Shown piece after piece: positions 9,403 through 19,487 of a stretch of DNA of 64,000 nucleotides. How positions within the stretch are numbered: the first letter of the stretch is position 1; the number at the start of each line of letters is the position of its first letter. Location of the stretch: the NCBI RefSeq assembly GCF_003730135.1, contig NZ_RJVO01000001.1, positions 706,001-770,000 of the forward strand. Direction: 5' to 3'. The stretch is from Stagnimonas aquatica. GTDB taxonomy: Bacteria; Pseudomonadota; Gammaproteobacteria; Nevskiales; Nevskiaceae. A program made the translations under genes and the position numbers. Under the pieces are notes generated by a model that worked only from the letters and a program-made list of their open reading frames with translations, searched no databases and was not told the origin of the DNA.

Positions 9403-9906
9403 TTACAGGCCGCTCTTCTCCAGCATGAGCTTGACGGTGATCTTGATCTCGTCGTCGGTGAGATCGGGATTGCCGCCGCGCGGCGGCATCTGGTTCTTGC
9501 CGCTGATGGCCTTGGCCACCACGCCGTCAAAGCCGCCCTCGGCCGCCAGACGCTTGCTCCAGTCGGCCTTGTCGCCCACTTTTGGTGCACCGAGCACGCC
9601 AGCGTTGTGGCAGGCCGAGCAGGCCTGGGCGAACACCTGATCGGCGGTCAGCGGCTCGCGCTTCACCGCCGGGGCCGAGGTCTTGAGCAGCGCCGCCGGA
9701 TCGGTCACCACGGTGGCCAGCGGCTTGATGCGCGCTTCCAGGCGGGCCGCCTCGGCCTCGCTGGGGCCGGCCTTGGGCACGATCAGGCTGGCGGCGAAGA
9801 TGCAGAAGCCGAAGATGCCGAACAGGGCGGCCAGCACCATGCCGAAGGTGCGGAAGAAGGCCTGGTCGTGCGCCTTGTCGTCGTGATGGCTGTGATTGCT
9901 GCTCAC
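9403..9906 (-). CDS. Membrane-anchored cytochrome c5-type protein
   Basis: A 167-residue protein: His-rich cytoplasmic N-terminus (residues 3-13), one membrane helix (about 20-42), a spacer, and a c-type haem domain with CSACH at residues 96-100 and the distal Met in the NQMPPRGG segment. Cytochrome c5 proteins carry electrons to terminal oxidases, here possibly the cbb3 enzyme whose genes lie at the other end of the window. It is followed by a perfect palindrome that probably ends its transcript. Confidence 0.85.
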   Translation of the reverse strand: MSSNHSHHDDKAHDQAFFRTFGMVLAALFGIFGFCIFAASLIVPKAGPSEAEAARLEARIKPLATVVTDPAALLKTSAPAVKREPLTADQVFAQACSACHNAGVLGAPKVGDKADWSKRLAAEGGFDGVVAKAISGKNQMPPRGGNPDLTDDEIKITVKLMLEKSGL

Positions 9907-10224
9907 GGGTGAAGCTCCGGGTACGGTTTAGGGAATCGGATTCGAAGCCGGGCCGGCGGCCGAGATGGGGCCGGCAAGGCAGGTCTGCATGGGGGAGTCC
10001 ATCCGCCGGCCGACGGACGCGGGCCGGCGGGCATCGCAGCCCCGCGCCTCGCTCCCCACGGACACCGATCAGTCGAACCCCTGGTCAACCAGCGCAAGCA
10101 CCGGTCGCGGCTCCCACAGTTGAAAAGTATAGCATTGGCCCATGGCCACCCCGGAGCACCAGCCGGGCCGGTCTCACGCGTTTGCATCACCCCTCGACGG
10201 AGGCGGATCGCTAAGCTCCAGGCC
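9907..10224. other. Gene-free interval between cytochrome c5 and fabH
   Basis: About 318 bp of divergent intergenic sequence. I see no coding frame with family character, no strong hairpin, and no clear FNR box. It must hold the promoters of both flanking genes. Confidence 0.4.
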
Positions 10225-11184
10225 ATGACCTACGCACGAATCGTTGGCACCGGCAGTTACCTCCCGGCCCGCAGCGTCAGCAACCAGGAGTTGCAGACCC
10301 GCATCGAGACCAGCGACGAGTGGATCGTCTCGCGCACCGGCATCGAATCCCGTCATGTCGCCGCCGAAGGCGAGATGACCTCCGACCTCGCCTTTCACGC
10401 CTGCCAGCGCGCGCTGGCGGCGGCCGGAACCAGCGCCGACGAGGTGGACCTGATCGTGGTCGCCACCACCACCCCGGACATGGTGCTGCCCTCCACCGCC
10501 TGCCTGCTGCAGGCGCGGCTCGGCGTGAAGCAGGGCGCCGCCTTCGACGTACAGGCGGTGTGCACCGGCTTCATCTACGCGCTGACCCTGGCCGACCGCC
10601 TGGTCGCCAGCGGCGCCCATAAATGCGCGCTGGTGGTGGGCGCGGAAGTGTTCTCGCGGCTCCTGGACTGGAGCGACCGCCGCACCTGCGTGCTGTTCGG
10701 CGACGGCGCCGGCGCCGTGGTGCTGAAAGCCTCCGAGACGCCGGGCATCCTCTCCGGCCATCTCCATGCCGACGGCAGTCTGGCCGGCATCCTGCGCGTC
10801 GATGGCGGCATCGCCAACGGCGTGCTGCGCGGCAATCCCTTCGTCGAGATGGACGGCCAGGCGGTGTACCGCACCGCCGTGCGGGTGCTGGCCGAATGCG
10901 CCCACGAGGCGCTGAACCAGAACGGCCTGAAGATCGAGGACATCAACTGGGTGGTGCCGCACCAGGCCAACATCCGCATCCTCGCCACCACCGCCGACAA
11001 GCTCGGCCTGCCGATGGGCAAGCTGGTGACCACGGTGGCGCGCCAGGGCAATACCTCGGCGGCCTCGGTGCCGCTGGCGCTGGACGCGGCGGTGCGCGAC
11101 GGTCGCATCCAGCCCGGCCAGAACGTGCTGCTGCTCGGCGTCGGCGCCGGCATGACCTGGGGCTCGGTGCTGCTGCGCTACTGA
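10225..11184 (+). CDS. fabH: 3-oxoacyl-ACP synthase III (FabH)
   Basis: A 319-residue KAS III enzyme that condenses acetyl-CoA (or another acyl-CoA) with malonyl-ACP to start fatty acid synthesis. The catalytic triad is present: Cys113 in VQAVCTGF, His246 in VPHQAN and Asn276 in RQGNTSAAS. The ATG at 10225 gives the usual N-terminus ([13 protein letters not shown]); an upstream ATG adds a non-conserved extension. Here it stands alone and not in the usual plsX-fabD-acpP cluster, so it could be an extra copy. Its end overlaps the convergent dusC by seven bases. Confidence 0.92.
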   Translation: MTYARIVGTGSYLPARSVSNQELQTRIETSDEWIVSRTGIESRHVAAEGEMTSDLAFHACQRALAAAGTSADEVDLIVVATTTPDMVLPSTACLLQARLGVKQGAAFDVQAVCTGFIYALTLADRLVASGAHKCALVVGAEVFSRLLDWSDRRTCVLFGDGAGAVVLKASETPGILSGHLHADGSLAGILRVDGGIANGVLRGNPFVEMDGQAVYRTAVRVLAECAHEALNQNGLKIEDINWVVPHQANIRILATTADKLGLPMGKLVTTVARQGNTSAASVPLALDAAVRDGRIQPGQNVLLLGVGAGMTWGSVLLRY

Positions 11185-12128
11185 GCGGGCGCGCCCACCA
11201 GGGCATCGAGCCGGGCGCAGTCGCTTTCCCGGCGCACCTCTGCGAACAGCGTCTCCGCCTCCGGATAGCTGCGCGCCAGCCAGGCCAGCCACTGCTTGAG
11301 CCGGCCGGGCGCGAAGCGCTCGGGCAGACGCGCGCGCTGCTGGCGCCAGTAGTCCTGCAACAGCGGCCGTATCGAGGCCCATTCCAGCGGCACATAGTCC
11401 GTACCGGCCCTGGCGGCGGCGATCTGCAGGGCCAGATCCGGCCGCGCCACCAGACCACGCCCGAGCATGAAGTCCTCGACGCCGCTGACCGCCCGGCAAC
11501 GGTGCCAGTCGTCCACGCTCCAGATCTCGCCGTTGGCGTACACCGGCAGCGCCACCACGTCCTGGATCCGCGCCACCCACTCCCAGTAGGCGGGAGGGCG
11601 ATAGGCGTCGGCCTTGGTGCGCGCGTGCACCACCAGTTGCGCCGCGCCGCCCGCAGCCAGGGCGCGGGCGCAGTCCAGGGCCTGATCGCTGTCCTCGTAG
11701 CCCAGGCGCATCTTGGCGGTGACCGGGATCGCCGCCGGCACCGCCGCGCGTACCGCCGCGACGATGCGGTGCAGCAGTTCCGGCTCGCGCAGCAGCACCG
11801 CGCCGCCCCGCGAGCGGTTGACGGTCTTGGCTGGACAGCCGAAGTTGAGGTCGATCACCGGCGCGCCGAGTTGGCAGGCGCGTACCGCGTTCTCGGCCAG
11901 CCAGTGCGGATCGGAGCCCAGCAACTGCACCCGCATCTCGGTCCCGGCGCGGGTGCGCGCGCCCTGATCCAGCTCCGGCGCGATGCGGCGGAACACCGAG
12001 ACCGGCAGCAATTGCTCGTTGACGCGGATGAACTCGCTCACGCACCAGTCGACGCCGCCGACCCGGGTCAGCACGTCGCGCAGGATGTCGTCGACCAGGC
12101 CTTCCATCGGCGCCAGGGCGATCTGCAT
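11178..12128 (-). CDS. dusC: tRNA-dihydrouridine(16) synthase DusC
   Basis: A 316-residue flavoenzyme that reduces uridine in tRNA, position 16 in the DusC class. The N-terminus [20 protein letters not shown] and the catalytic Cys segment [15 protein letters not shown] are both present, along with the C-terminal helical tRNA-binding domain. The ATG at 12128 gives the conserved start; a six-residue longer form from 12146 is possible. DusC is chosen over DusA/B by the [13 protein letters not shown] segment and overall length. Confidence 0.88.
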   Translation of the reverse strand: MQIALAPMEGLVDDILRDVLTRVGGVDWCVSEFIRVNEQLLPVSVFRRIAPELDQGARTRAGTEMRVQLLGSDPHWLAENAVRACQLGAPVIDLNFGCPAKTVNRSRGGAVLLREPELLHRIVAAVRAAVPAAIPVTAKMRLGYEDSDQALDCARALAAGGAAQLVVHARTKADAYRPPAYWEWVARIQDVVALPVYANGEIWSVDDWHRCRAVSGVEDFMLGRGLVARPDLALQIAAARAGTDYVPLEWASIRPLLQDYWRQQRARLPERFAPGRLKQWLAWLARSYPEAETLFAEVRRESDCARLDALVGAPAQ

Positions 12129-12226
12129 GGGAGTCGTAGCTCGCAAAAAAGGACGCGCATCTTAGGCGCTGGCGGCCGCCGCGCCGACTAAGCTGATCAC
12201 CGTCCCGCTCCGACACTCCCATTGGC

Positions 12227-12589
12227 ATGACCGCAGCCACCCCGCCCGAACGCCCCTGGTGGCTCTACCTGCTGGAATGCCGTGGCGGCAGCCTCTACGC
12301 CGGCATCAGCCCGGACCCGCAGCAGCGCTACCGCCTGCACGCCAGCGGACGCGGCGCGCGCTATACCCGCGCCAATCCGCCGCTGCGTCTGCTGGCCGCC
12401 TGTGCCTACCCCTCGCGCTCGGCCGCCTCGGTGGCCGAGCACTGGCTCAAGCAGCAAGCGCGCGCGGCCAAGCTGGCCTGGGCCGCAGATCACCCCTATC
12501 CGGACGGAGCCGAGACACGCGCGGCGCACTCGGCGGCGGTCATCTCGCGCAGCAGCTCGGCCAGCCGCAGGGTGCCGCGCCCGGCGTAG
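12227..12589 (+). CDS. GIY-YIG domain protein (YhbQ/UPF0213-like)
   Basis: A 120-residue protein whose first 95 residues match the compact GIY-YIG nuclease-like family: WLYLLEC...GSLYAGIS, followed by RxxxH, an RGARYTRA segment and the conserved Glu near residue 70 (SVAEHWLKQ). The last 25 residues overlap the convergent LysR gene and look like non-conserved extension. Members are small DNA-binding or nuclease-like proteins of uncertain role. Confidence 0.7.
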   Translation: MTAATPPERPWWLYLLECRGGSLYAGISPDPQQRYRLHASGRGARYTRANPPLRLLAACAYPSRSAASVAEHWLKQQARAAKLAWAADHPYPDGAETRAAHSAAVISRSSSASRRVPRPA

Positions 12590-13422
12590 TCGTGGTCGGC
12601 GAAGATCAGGTAGAGCGTGCCCCGGCGCTCCTGGCCTTCCAGCGGCAGCGGCTTGAGCAGACCGTCACGCAGTTCGTTGCGGATCTTGTCCAGCGGCATC
12701 CAGGCAAAGCCGTAGCCCTGACAGAGTGCGTGGATGGAGGTGGGCATATTGCTCACCGTCCAGCGCTGCTGGGCGTCGATGGTGAGCGTGGACTCGTCGC
12801 GGCGGCTGCCGGAGTCGCGCACCACGATGTGCCGGTGCTGGCGCAGGTCGTCCGGTTTCAACGGCCGGCCCAGGTGGTGCAGGGGATGGTCCGGATGCGC
12901 CATCGGCAGGATGTACATCTGCATCAGCGGCTCGCCAAAGAAGCCCGGCGGCACCACCGGTGCGATGGCGAGATCGACCCGCCCTTGCAGCAGCGCCTCA
13001 GAAGTGCCGCCCAGCACCGACTCGCTCAGCTCGATGCGGGTGTGCGGACTGTCCTGGCCGAAGCGGTCCAGCACCCGCAGCAGCAGCCAGGTGGGAAACA
13101 CCACTTCCACCGCCAGGCGGATCTCCGCCTCCCAGCCGGCGGCGAGCGCGCTGGCCGCCTGCTCCAGGCGGCTGGCCTCGGCCAGCAGGGCCCGGGCACG
13201 GCGGTACAGCAACTGGCCGGTGGGCGTGAGCACCGCCTTGCGGCCCTGGACCTCGAAGGCCTTCACCGACAGCAGGCTTTCCAGCTTCTGCACCGCGTAG
13301 GTCACCGCCGACTGGCTCTTGTGCAACTGCTCGGCCGCCTGCGCGTAGCCGCCGGCATCGACCACCGCCATCAGCGCGCGCCACTGCTCCAGGGAGATGC
13401 GTGGATTCACAGATGCATCCAA
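12496..13422 (-). CDS. LysR-family transcriptional regulator
   Basis: A 308-residue regulator with the N-terminal winged helix-turn-helix (residues 10-65, YAQAAEQLHKSQSAVTYAVQKLE) and a C-terminal substrate-binding domain. The start is uncertain: TTG at 13422 gives the listed length, a GTG at 13410 is an alternative. It is divergent from azoR-doxX-pirin, so it probably controls that set, perhaps in response to quinone or electrophile stress (inference). The ligand is unknown. Confidence 0.85.
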   Translation of the reverse strand: MDASVNPRISLEQWRALMAVVDAGGYAQAAEQLHKSQSAVTYAVQKLESLLSVKAFEVQGRKAVLTPTGQLLYRRARALLAEASRLEQAASALAAGWEAEIRLAVEVVFPTWLLLRVLDRFGQDSPHTRIELSESVLGGTSEALLQGRVDLAIAPVVPPGFFGEPLMQMYILPMAHPDHPLHHLGRPLKPDDLRQHRHIVVRDSGSRRDESTLTIDAQQRWTVSNMPTSIHALCQGYGFAWMPLDKIRNELRDGLLKPLPLEGQERRGTLYLIFADHDYAGRGTLRLAELLREMTAAECAARVSAPSG

Positions 13423-13437
13423 TAAACTGATTGTTTA
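13423..13437. promoter_or_regulatory. LysR-type dyad
   Basis: TAAAC-TGATT-GTTTA is a perfect interrupted palindrome of T-N11-A type directly upstream of the lysR start and 78 bp before azoR. It suits autoregulation and divergent control. Confidence 0.55.
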
Positions 13438-13514
13438 GCGCCAAATATTGTTCTTTTTTATCTATCTGTCGAATTATTTAATACGCACACCTTCAGTCAA
13501 CGCGGAGATGTGCC

Positions 13515-14117
13515 ATGACCAAGCTTCTTCAGATCAACACCAGCCTGTTTGCCGGCAAGGGCCAGTCCAGCCAGCTCGCCGAGCAGTTCGTCGCCGAGTG
13601 GCGGCAGAACCACCCCGACACCCAGGTGCAGGTCCGCGATCTCGCCAATGACGGCGTGCCGCACCTGGACGCCCAGCGCTTCAGCGCCTTCATCACCCCC
13701 GCCGAGGCACGCAGCCCCGAGCAGCAGGCGGTGGCGGACTATTCCGAAGCGCTGATCGCCGAGCTGAAGGCCGCCGAGGTCATCGTGCTCGGCCTGCCGA
13801 TGTACAACTTCGGCGTGCCCAGCCAGCTCAAGTCCTACTTCGACCACATCGCCCGCGCCGGCATCAGCTTCCGCTACACCGCCAACGGCCCCGAGGGCCT
13901 CATCAAGGGCAAGAAGGTCTACGTGTTCGCGGCCCGTGGTGGTCTCTACGCCGGCACCCCGCTGGACAGCCAGACCAACTACGTGCGTGACTTCCTGCGC
14001 TTCATCGGCATCACCGATGTCGAGTTCGTCTACGCCGAGGGTCTCAACATCGACGCCGACCGCAAGCAGTCCGCCCTGCACCAGGCCCAGGACGCGATCC
14101 AGCGCCTCGCCGCCTGA
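13515..14117 (+). CDS. azoR: FMN-dependent NADH:quinone oxidoreductase/azoreductase
   Basis: A 200-residue flavodoxin-fold reductase. It begins with the FMN phosphate loop (QINTSLFAGKGQSSQLAE), has the LGLPMYNFGVPSQLKSYFDHIARAG segment typical of AzoR, and the YVFAARGG loop. The enzyme reduces quinones and azo dyes by two electrons using NADH. It is the first gene of a likely operon with DoxX and pirin genes. Confidence 0.9.
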   Translation: MTKLLQINTSLFAGKGQSSQLAEQFVAEWRQNHPDTQVQVRDLANDGVPHLDAQRFSAFITPAEARSPEQQAVADYSEALIAELKAAEVIVLGLPMYNFGVPSQLKSYFDHIARAGISFRYTANGPEGLIKGKKVYVFAARGGLYAGTPLDSQTNYVRDFLRFIGITDVEFVYAEGLNIDADRKQSALHQAQDAIQRLAA

Positions 14118-14178
14118 ACCCGGCCTGCCTTCACCTGCACCGCACGCAGCTCTCGAAACATTGCCAAGGAGTAACGCC

Positions 14179-14559
14179 ATGTCACCGAAACTCGCCAACC
14201 TTGCCGAACTCGCCGGCCGTGTCCTGCTGGCCTCGCTGTTCCTGCTCTCCGGTCTCTCCAAGATCGGCGCCTACGACGCCACCGTCGGCTACATGCAAGC
14301 CATGGGCGTGCCGGGCGTCGCCCTGCCGCTGGTGATCGCGCTGGAAGTGCTGGGTGGCGCCGCCCTGATCGTCGGCTACCAGACCCGCGTCGCCGCCTTC
14401 CTGCTCGCCGGCTTCAGCCTGGTCTCGGCCCTGCTGTTCCACGCCAATTTCGCCGACCAGATCCAGACCATCATGTTCCTCAAGAACGTCTCGATCGCCG
14501 GCGGCCTGTTGCTGCTGGTCGCCAACGGCGCCGGCCCGCTGAGTCTCGACCGCCGCTAA
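14179..14559 (+). CDS. DoxX-family membrane protein
   Basis: A 126-residue protein with four membrane helices and the DoxX pattern (RVLLASLFLLSGLSKIG near residue 15, then LVIALEVLGGAALIVGY). DoxX proteins are small inner-membrane proteins linked to redox and thiol stress; biochemical activity is unclear. The ATG at 14179 follows AAGGAG. It lies 61 bp after azoR. Confidence 0.85.
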   Translation: MSPKLANLAELAGRVLLASLFLLSGLSKIGAYDATVGYMQAMGVPGVALPLVIALEVLGGAALIVGYQTRVAAFLLAGFSLVSALLFHANFADQIQTIMFLKNVSIAGGLLLLVANGAGPLSLDRR

Positions 14560-14578
14560 CCGCTGCGCAGCCCCATCA

Positions 14579-14608
14579 GCCCGCCCCACGGGGCGGGCCT
14601 TCTCTTCC
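14579..14608 (+). terminator. Hairpin between doxX and pirin genes
   Basis: An eight- to nine-base GC stem (GCCCGCCCC/GGGGCGGGC, 14579-14598) followed by CTTCTCTT. It may end the azoR-doxX transcript or attenuate read-through into the pirin gene. Confidence 0.55.
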
Positions 14609-14629
14609 CACTTTCATCAGGAGCCAGTC

Positions 14630-15514
14630 ATGAGCAACACCTCCACCGACCTGCGCAACCTGGCGCACGTCATCCCCGCCATCGCCACCTCCGACGGTGC
14701 CGGCGTCAAGCTGCGCCGGAGCATCGGCAGCCAGCGCGGCCTCTACCTCGACCCCTTCCTGATGCTCGACGAGTTCGGCACCGACAACCCGGGCGACTAC
14801 ATCGCCGGCTTTCCGGCCCACCCGCACCGTGGCTTCGAGACCGTCACCTACATGCTCGACGGCCGCATGCAGCACAAGGACCATCTCGGCAACGTCGGCG
14901 ATCTCGGCCCCGGCGGCGTGCAGTGGATGACCGCCGGCCGTGGCGTGATCCACTCGGAAATGCCCTTGCAGGAAAGCGGCCGCATGCGCGGCTTCCAGCT
15001 CTGGATCAACCTGCCCTCGGCGGAAAAGATGAAGCCCGCCGGCTACCGCGACATCCCGGCCAGCGAGATTCCGCAGGCGGCGCTGCCGGGCGGTGGTTCG
15101 ATCAAGGTGATCGCCGGCACCGCCGAGGTCGGCGAGGCGCGCATCAGCGGGCCGATCAACAGCCCGGCGCAGCCGCTATCGACCGCGCCGCTGTACTTCG
15201 ACCTGGAGCTGCCGGCGGGCGCGCTGTTCGAGCAGCCGATCCCGGCCGGCCACAACGCCTTCCTCTACACCTATGAAGGCAGTGTCGAAGTCGCCGGCAA
15301 GAGCGCGCCGGCACAGGCGGCGCTGGTGCTGGGCGCCGGCGAGCGGCTGTCGCTACGGGCCGGGCCGCAGGGCGCGCGCCTGATCCTGCTCGCCGGCAAG
15401 CCGCTGCGCGAGCCGGTGGTGCAGTACGGCCCCTTCGTGATGAACAGCCGCGAAGAGATCGAACAGGCCCTGCGCGACTATCAGAACGGCGTGCTCACCG
15501 AAGCCGCAGCCTGA
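14630..15514 (+). CDS. Pirin family protein
   Basis: A 294-residue bicupin. The N-terminal cupin carries the metal-binding set HPHRGFETVTYMLDG and the following His/Glu residues (QHKDHLGN, HSEMPL). The C-terminal cupin lacks a full ligand set, as is usual. Bacterial pirins include quercetin 2,3-dioxygenases and redox sensors. The position next to azoR and doxX suggests a role in quinone or flavonoid stress (inference). Confidence 0.88.
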   Translation: MSNTSTDLRNLAHVIPAIATSDGAGVKLRRSIGSQRGLYLDPFLMLDEFGTDNPGDYIAGFPAHPHRGFETVTYMLDGRMQHKDHLGNVGDLGPGGVQWMTAGRGVIHSEMPLQESGRMRGFQLWINLPSAEKMKPAGYRDIPASEIPQAALPGGGSIKVIAGTAEVGEARISGPINSPAQPLSTAPLYFDLELPAGALFEQPIPAGHNAFLYTYEGSVEVAGKSAPAQAALVLGAGERLSLRAGPQGARLILLAGKPLREPVVQYGPFVMNSREEIEQALRDYQNGVLTEAAA

Positions 15515-15539
15515 AGCCGGGCGGGATGGCGACGCCGGA

Positions 15540-15553
15540 TTGACCCACGTCAA
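15540..15553. promoter_or_regulatory. FNR-type box
   Basis: TTGACCCACGTCAA is a perfect TTGAY-N4-RTCAA dyad. A TAGCTT -10-like element begins 22 bp downstream, the spacing of a class II FNR promoter, before the PAS/GGDEF gene. Confidence 0.7.
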
Positions 15554-15613
15554 CGCGGTGCCTGGCGGGGCCGCTAGCTTGACCACTAGCGCCCTCTTTC
15601 CCGGTTGAACCCC

Positions 15614-17029
15614 ATGCACGCCGTCCCCCGCCCCGAGCCGACCACACTCCCCGACACCGCGCCGGCACCCAACCCCGGCGCGGCCCTCTGGCTGGATCTC
15701 TACCGCCGGCTGCTGGCCGGCGAGGAGCGCAAGCCTCTGCTGCAAAGCCTTTGCGCCGGCCTGGCGCCGCTGCTGGGCCTGAGCCGCGTCCACCTGAGTC
15801 GCAAGCTCGCCTCCGGAGTCATCGCCATCGAAGCCTGCTCCCAGGAGGATGCGCTCTGGCTGGAGCTGCAGCGCCTGCCGGAGCGCTGGGACGGCACCGT
15901 TGCCGGCGACGGACCGGCGGCAAGGGCGCTGCGCAACCAGGGGCCGGCGCTCATGGTCACCAGCGACGAGGGCTTTCTTCCCTGGCGCCGCACGGCGGAA
16001 GCCGAGGGGCTGCGCGCGGCGGCGGCCTGGCCCCTGTTGGCCGCCGGCGAAACCTGGCTGTTGCAGCTCTACAGCGAGCGCGGCAATGGCTTCGCCGACG
16101 ACGAGCGCCTGCAATTGATCGACCAGCAGCTCGCCGAGCTGCGCCGCTTTCTCGACGACGACGCCCGCCTGCGCGAGCAGGCCCTGCTGGCGGCGGCGCT
16201 GCGCATGGCCGGCAATGCCGGCTTCATCACCGACCTCAACGGCGACATCGTCTGGAGCAACCCCGCCTTCAGCCGCCTCACCGGCTATGCCGCCGAGGAG
16301 GTGCGCGGCAAGAACGCGCGCATCCTCAAGTCCGGCCGCCAGGGCACCCGCTACTACCGCGAGCTGTGGAGCACCATCCGCGCCGGCCAGGTCTGGAGCG
16401 GCGAGACCGTCGACCACGACCGCGACGGCCAGCGCTACGTGATCCACCAGACCATCAGCCCCTTCGGACGTGGCGAGCGCATCAGCCACTACCTGTCGCT
16501 GCACGACGACATCAGCAGCCAGAAGGCGGCGCAGCAACTGCACGAGCTGGAGTCGGGCACCGATCCGCGCAGCGGCCTAAACACCCGCGCCAGCTTCGAT
16601 CAGGCGCTGGAGGAAGCCTGCGCCGGCCAGCGGCCGTTCGGGCTGGCGCTGATCTCGCTGCGCCGCTTCAGCGAAGCCGCCCAGGCCATGGGCCGCGAGA
16701 TGGAGGACCTCATCGTCGGCGAGATGAGCCAGCGGGTGCGCAACGGCCTGCCGTCACCGCATCGCGCCTGCCTGAGTGGCACCGGCGAGTTCCTGCTGCT
16801 GCTCGACAGCGACAGCAGCGCCGGTCACGAGGCGCTGCTGAACACGCTGCGTCTGGCGCTGATCGAGCCCTACCCCTATGTCGGCGAGGACATCGCACTC
16901 GACTACCGGCAAGTGCTGCTGCGCGGCCCGCAGGAAGGCCGCGACGGCGAAGCCCTGCTGCGCCAGCTCGACCGGCGCATGGCCGATGAACCGGTGGCGC
17001 GCGCGCAGCGACAGATCACCGCGCGCTGA
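15614..17029 (+). CDS. GAF-PAS protein with degenerate GGDEF domain
   Basis: A protein of about 471 residues. An N-terminal GAF-like region (to about 190) is followed by a PAS domain (GNAGFITDLNGDIVWSNPAF, then a PAC segment ending HDDISSQKAAQQL) and a GGDEF-like domain. In the last, the signature is GTGEF and the usual metal-binding residues are altered, so cyclase activity is doubtful. It may act as a GTP/c-di-GMP sensor or a partner protein. A TTG three codons upstream is an alternative start. An FNR box precedes it, so it is probably made under low oxygen. Confidence 0.75.
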   Translation: MHAVPRPEPTTLPDTAPAPNPGAALWLDLYRRLLAGEERKPLLQSLCAGLAPLLGLSRVHLSRKLASGVIAIEACSQEDALWLELQRLPERWDGTVAGDGPAARALRNQGPALMVTSDEGFLPWRRTAEAEGLRAAAAWPLLAAGETWLLQLYSERGNGFADDERLQLIDQQLAELRRFLDDDARLREQALLAAALRMAGNAGFITDLNGDIVWSNPAFSRLTGYAAEEVRGKNARILKSGRQGTRYYRELWSTIRAGQVWSGETVDHDRDGQRYVIHQTISPFGRGERISHYLSLHDDISSQKAAQQLHELESGTDPRSGLNTRASFDQALEEACAGQRPFGLALISLRRFSEAAQAMGREMEDLIVGEMSQRVRNGLPSPHRACLSGTGEFLLLLDSDSSAGHEALLNTLRLALIEPYPYVGEDIALDYRQVLLRGPQEGRDGEALLRQLDRRMADEPVARAQRQITAR

Positions 17030-17045
17030 GGCGCCACCGCCCGGA

Positions 17046-17059
17046 CTGACTCAGGTCAA
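17046..17059. promoter_or_regulatory. FNR-type box before the sigma factor gene
   Basis: CTGACTCAGGTCAA matches TTGAY-N4-RTCAA with one mismatch in the first base. A TAGTCT -10-like element starts 23 bp downstream and the GTG start of the sigma factor is at 17118. Confidence 0.6.
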
Positions 17060-17117
17060 TGAGCGCTCGCGAGCCGGTGCCTAGTCTGGGCGGCAGACGA
17101 TCAAAGGAGAGCCGCGC

Positions 17118-17953
<836 letters not shown>

Positions 17954-17957
<4 letters not shown>

Positions 17958-18541
17958 GCTGGGGTCGAGCTGGCCGGCGGCGCCAGACGCAGCGTCACCG
18001 GCATCCGGCTCATGCGCCGGTACAGCAGCGCCTGCTGACCCAGCGGCCACCAGTCGTAGAGGTAGATTTGCATCGGCCGCCACATCGCCACCCAGCCGCC
18101 GACCAGGAAGCTCTCGCGCAGCAGGCTGGCCATCACGCCGGACGGCAGCAGAGCCTGACTCCATTGGCTCAGCAACAGGCAGGCGGTCAGGAACAGCAGA
18201 CCGATGCCGAGGCTGGTGCGCCCCTGCCGGAGCAGGCCGCGCAACTCGGCACGCTTGAGCCGCTCGCGCTCGGCGAAGTAGTGCTGCACCGCCGCCTCGA
18301 TCCACTGCGGTCCGTCCAGGGCCGGCGGCGGCTCGCTCAGCCGCAGGCACAGCGATAAGGTCGCCCGCGGCGGCAGCTCTTGCGCCCAGCTGACCAGGTA
18401 GTTCTCGGCATGGCTGTCGAGATCGCGCTCGTAGAACGGCGAGGGGTCCAGCGAGTTGAACAGCTGGTGAATGCTGCGCAGCGAAATCTCCAGGCGCCCC
18501 GGCGACGTGCCGGCCGCCGGCCCGCCTGCCGCGAGACCCAT
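17954..18541 (-). CDS. Hypothetical membrane protein
   Basis: A 195-residue protein with a soluble N-terminal part (about 1-105) and two hydrophobic segments (about 112-130 and 143-160). No family is recognised. It is convergent with the sigma factor gene and overlaps it by four bases. It is downstream of fnr on the same strand with a 12-bp gap, so it may be co-transcribed with fnr. Confidence 0.6.
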
Positions 18542-18553
18542 GCCCGGTGGGGA

Positions 18554-19318
18554 TCAGGCGGCCAGCCGCAGGCGCGGCCGGCAGATGCCCACCGGCTCGG
18601 CCAGCGCCCACAGCGCTGCCGGCTCGCGCAGGGTGACGGTCTTGTCGGCGGAGATGATCCAGCCCTTGTCCTCGAAGCGGGTCAGCACCCGGCACACAGT
18701 CTCGGTGGCCAGACGCAGATAGCTGGCGATGTCGCGGCGGCTCATCGGCAGCTTGATGGCATTGCCGCGTCCGTTCAGGCGCTCCTGAATGTGCAGCAGG
18801 AAGGCCGCGACGCGCTGATCGGCGCTGTAGTCACCGCCCAGCGCCAGCGCCAGGCGCAGTTCGCCGGTGAGGCGCTCCATCACCCGCTGGTTGAGCGACG
18901 GAGCGCTGGCCAGCAAGCCCTGCAACTGGCCCTTGGACACCCGGCAGACCTGGGAGCCGACCACGGTCACCGCGTTCTCGGGATAGTGGCCGATGCCGAT
19001 GGCGTCGAGGCCGACCACGTCGCCCGGCAGATAGAAGCCGCGCACCCGCTCGTTGCCTTCGCCATCGACGGTATAGGTCTTGATGCAGCCGGCGCGCACC
19101 ACGTAGACGCAGTCGGCCGTGGCGCCGGCGGCGTACAGCGACTTGCCGGCCTGCGCCAGCGGCAGGTGCGGAATCATCACCCCGGCCCAGCGCTGCATGT
19201 CGGCCTGCGGCAGGCCGGCGGTGACGCAGTGGCCGCCCACCGGGCAGAGCGTGCAGGCGCTGCGGATCGCGGGATTGCAGGCGGTGGCGGTGGGGTTGCT
19301 GCGGATCTCGAAGGCCAT
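18554..19318 (-). CDS. fnr: FNR-type oxygen-sensing transcriptional regulator
   Basis: A 254-residue Crp/Fnr protein. The N-terminal Cys set C22-x2-C25-x5-C31 plus Cys125 in the cNMP-like domain matches the four ligands of the FNR 4Fe-4S cluster. The recognition helix reads ETVCR (Glu206...Arg210), so Glu and Arg of the usual E-xx-SR pattern are kept but the Ser is Cys. The ATG at 19318 is preferred over one at 19351. It should bind TTGAT-N4-ATCAA sites, several of which occur in the window. Genes for FixJ and FixL lie just upstream. Confidence 0.9.
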   Translation of the reverse strand: MAFEIRSNPTATACNPAIRSACTLCPVGGHCVTAGLPQADMQRWAGVMIPHLPLAQAGKSLYAAGATADCVYVVRAGCIKTYTVDGEGNERVRGFYLPGDVVGLDAIGIGHYPENAVTVVGSQVCRVSKGQLQGLLASAPSLNQRVMERLTGELRLALALGGDYSADQRVAAFLLHIQERLNGRGNAIKLPMSRRDIASYLRLATETVCRVLTRFEDKGWIISADKTVTLREPAALWALAEPVGICRPRLRLAA

Positions 19319-19487
19319 GGCGGGCTCCAGCTCGGAAGTTCGATGGAGCACAGCTTGCCGGCCGGACGGCGGCGGGAAAATCCGGAGTTTCCGCAGACCG
19401 GCTGCGGGAAGTACGTAGTCGGCCGGGGAGTGTCCGCAGCGCCGGACCGCTGGCCGGATCGCTCTGCAACCTGCCTGGCGTCGGGTC

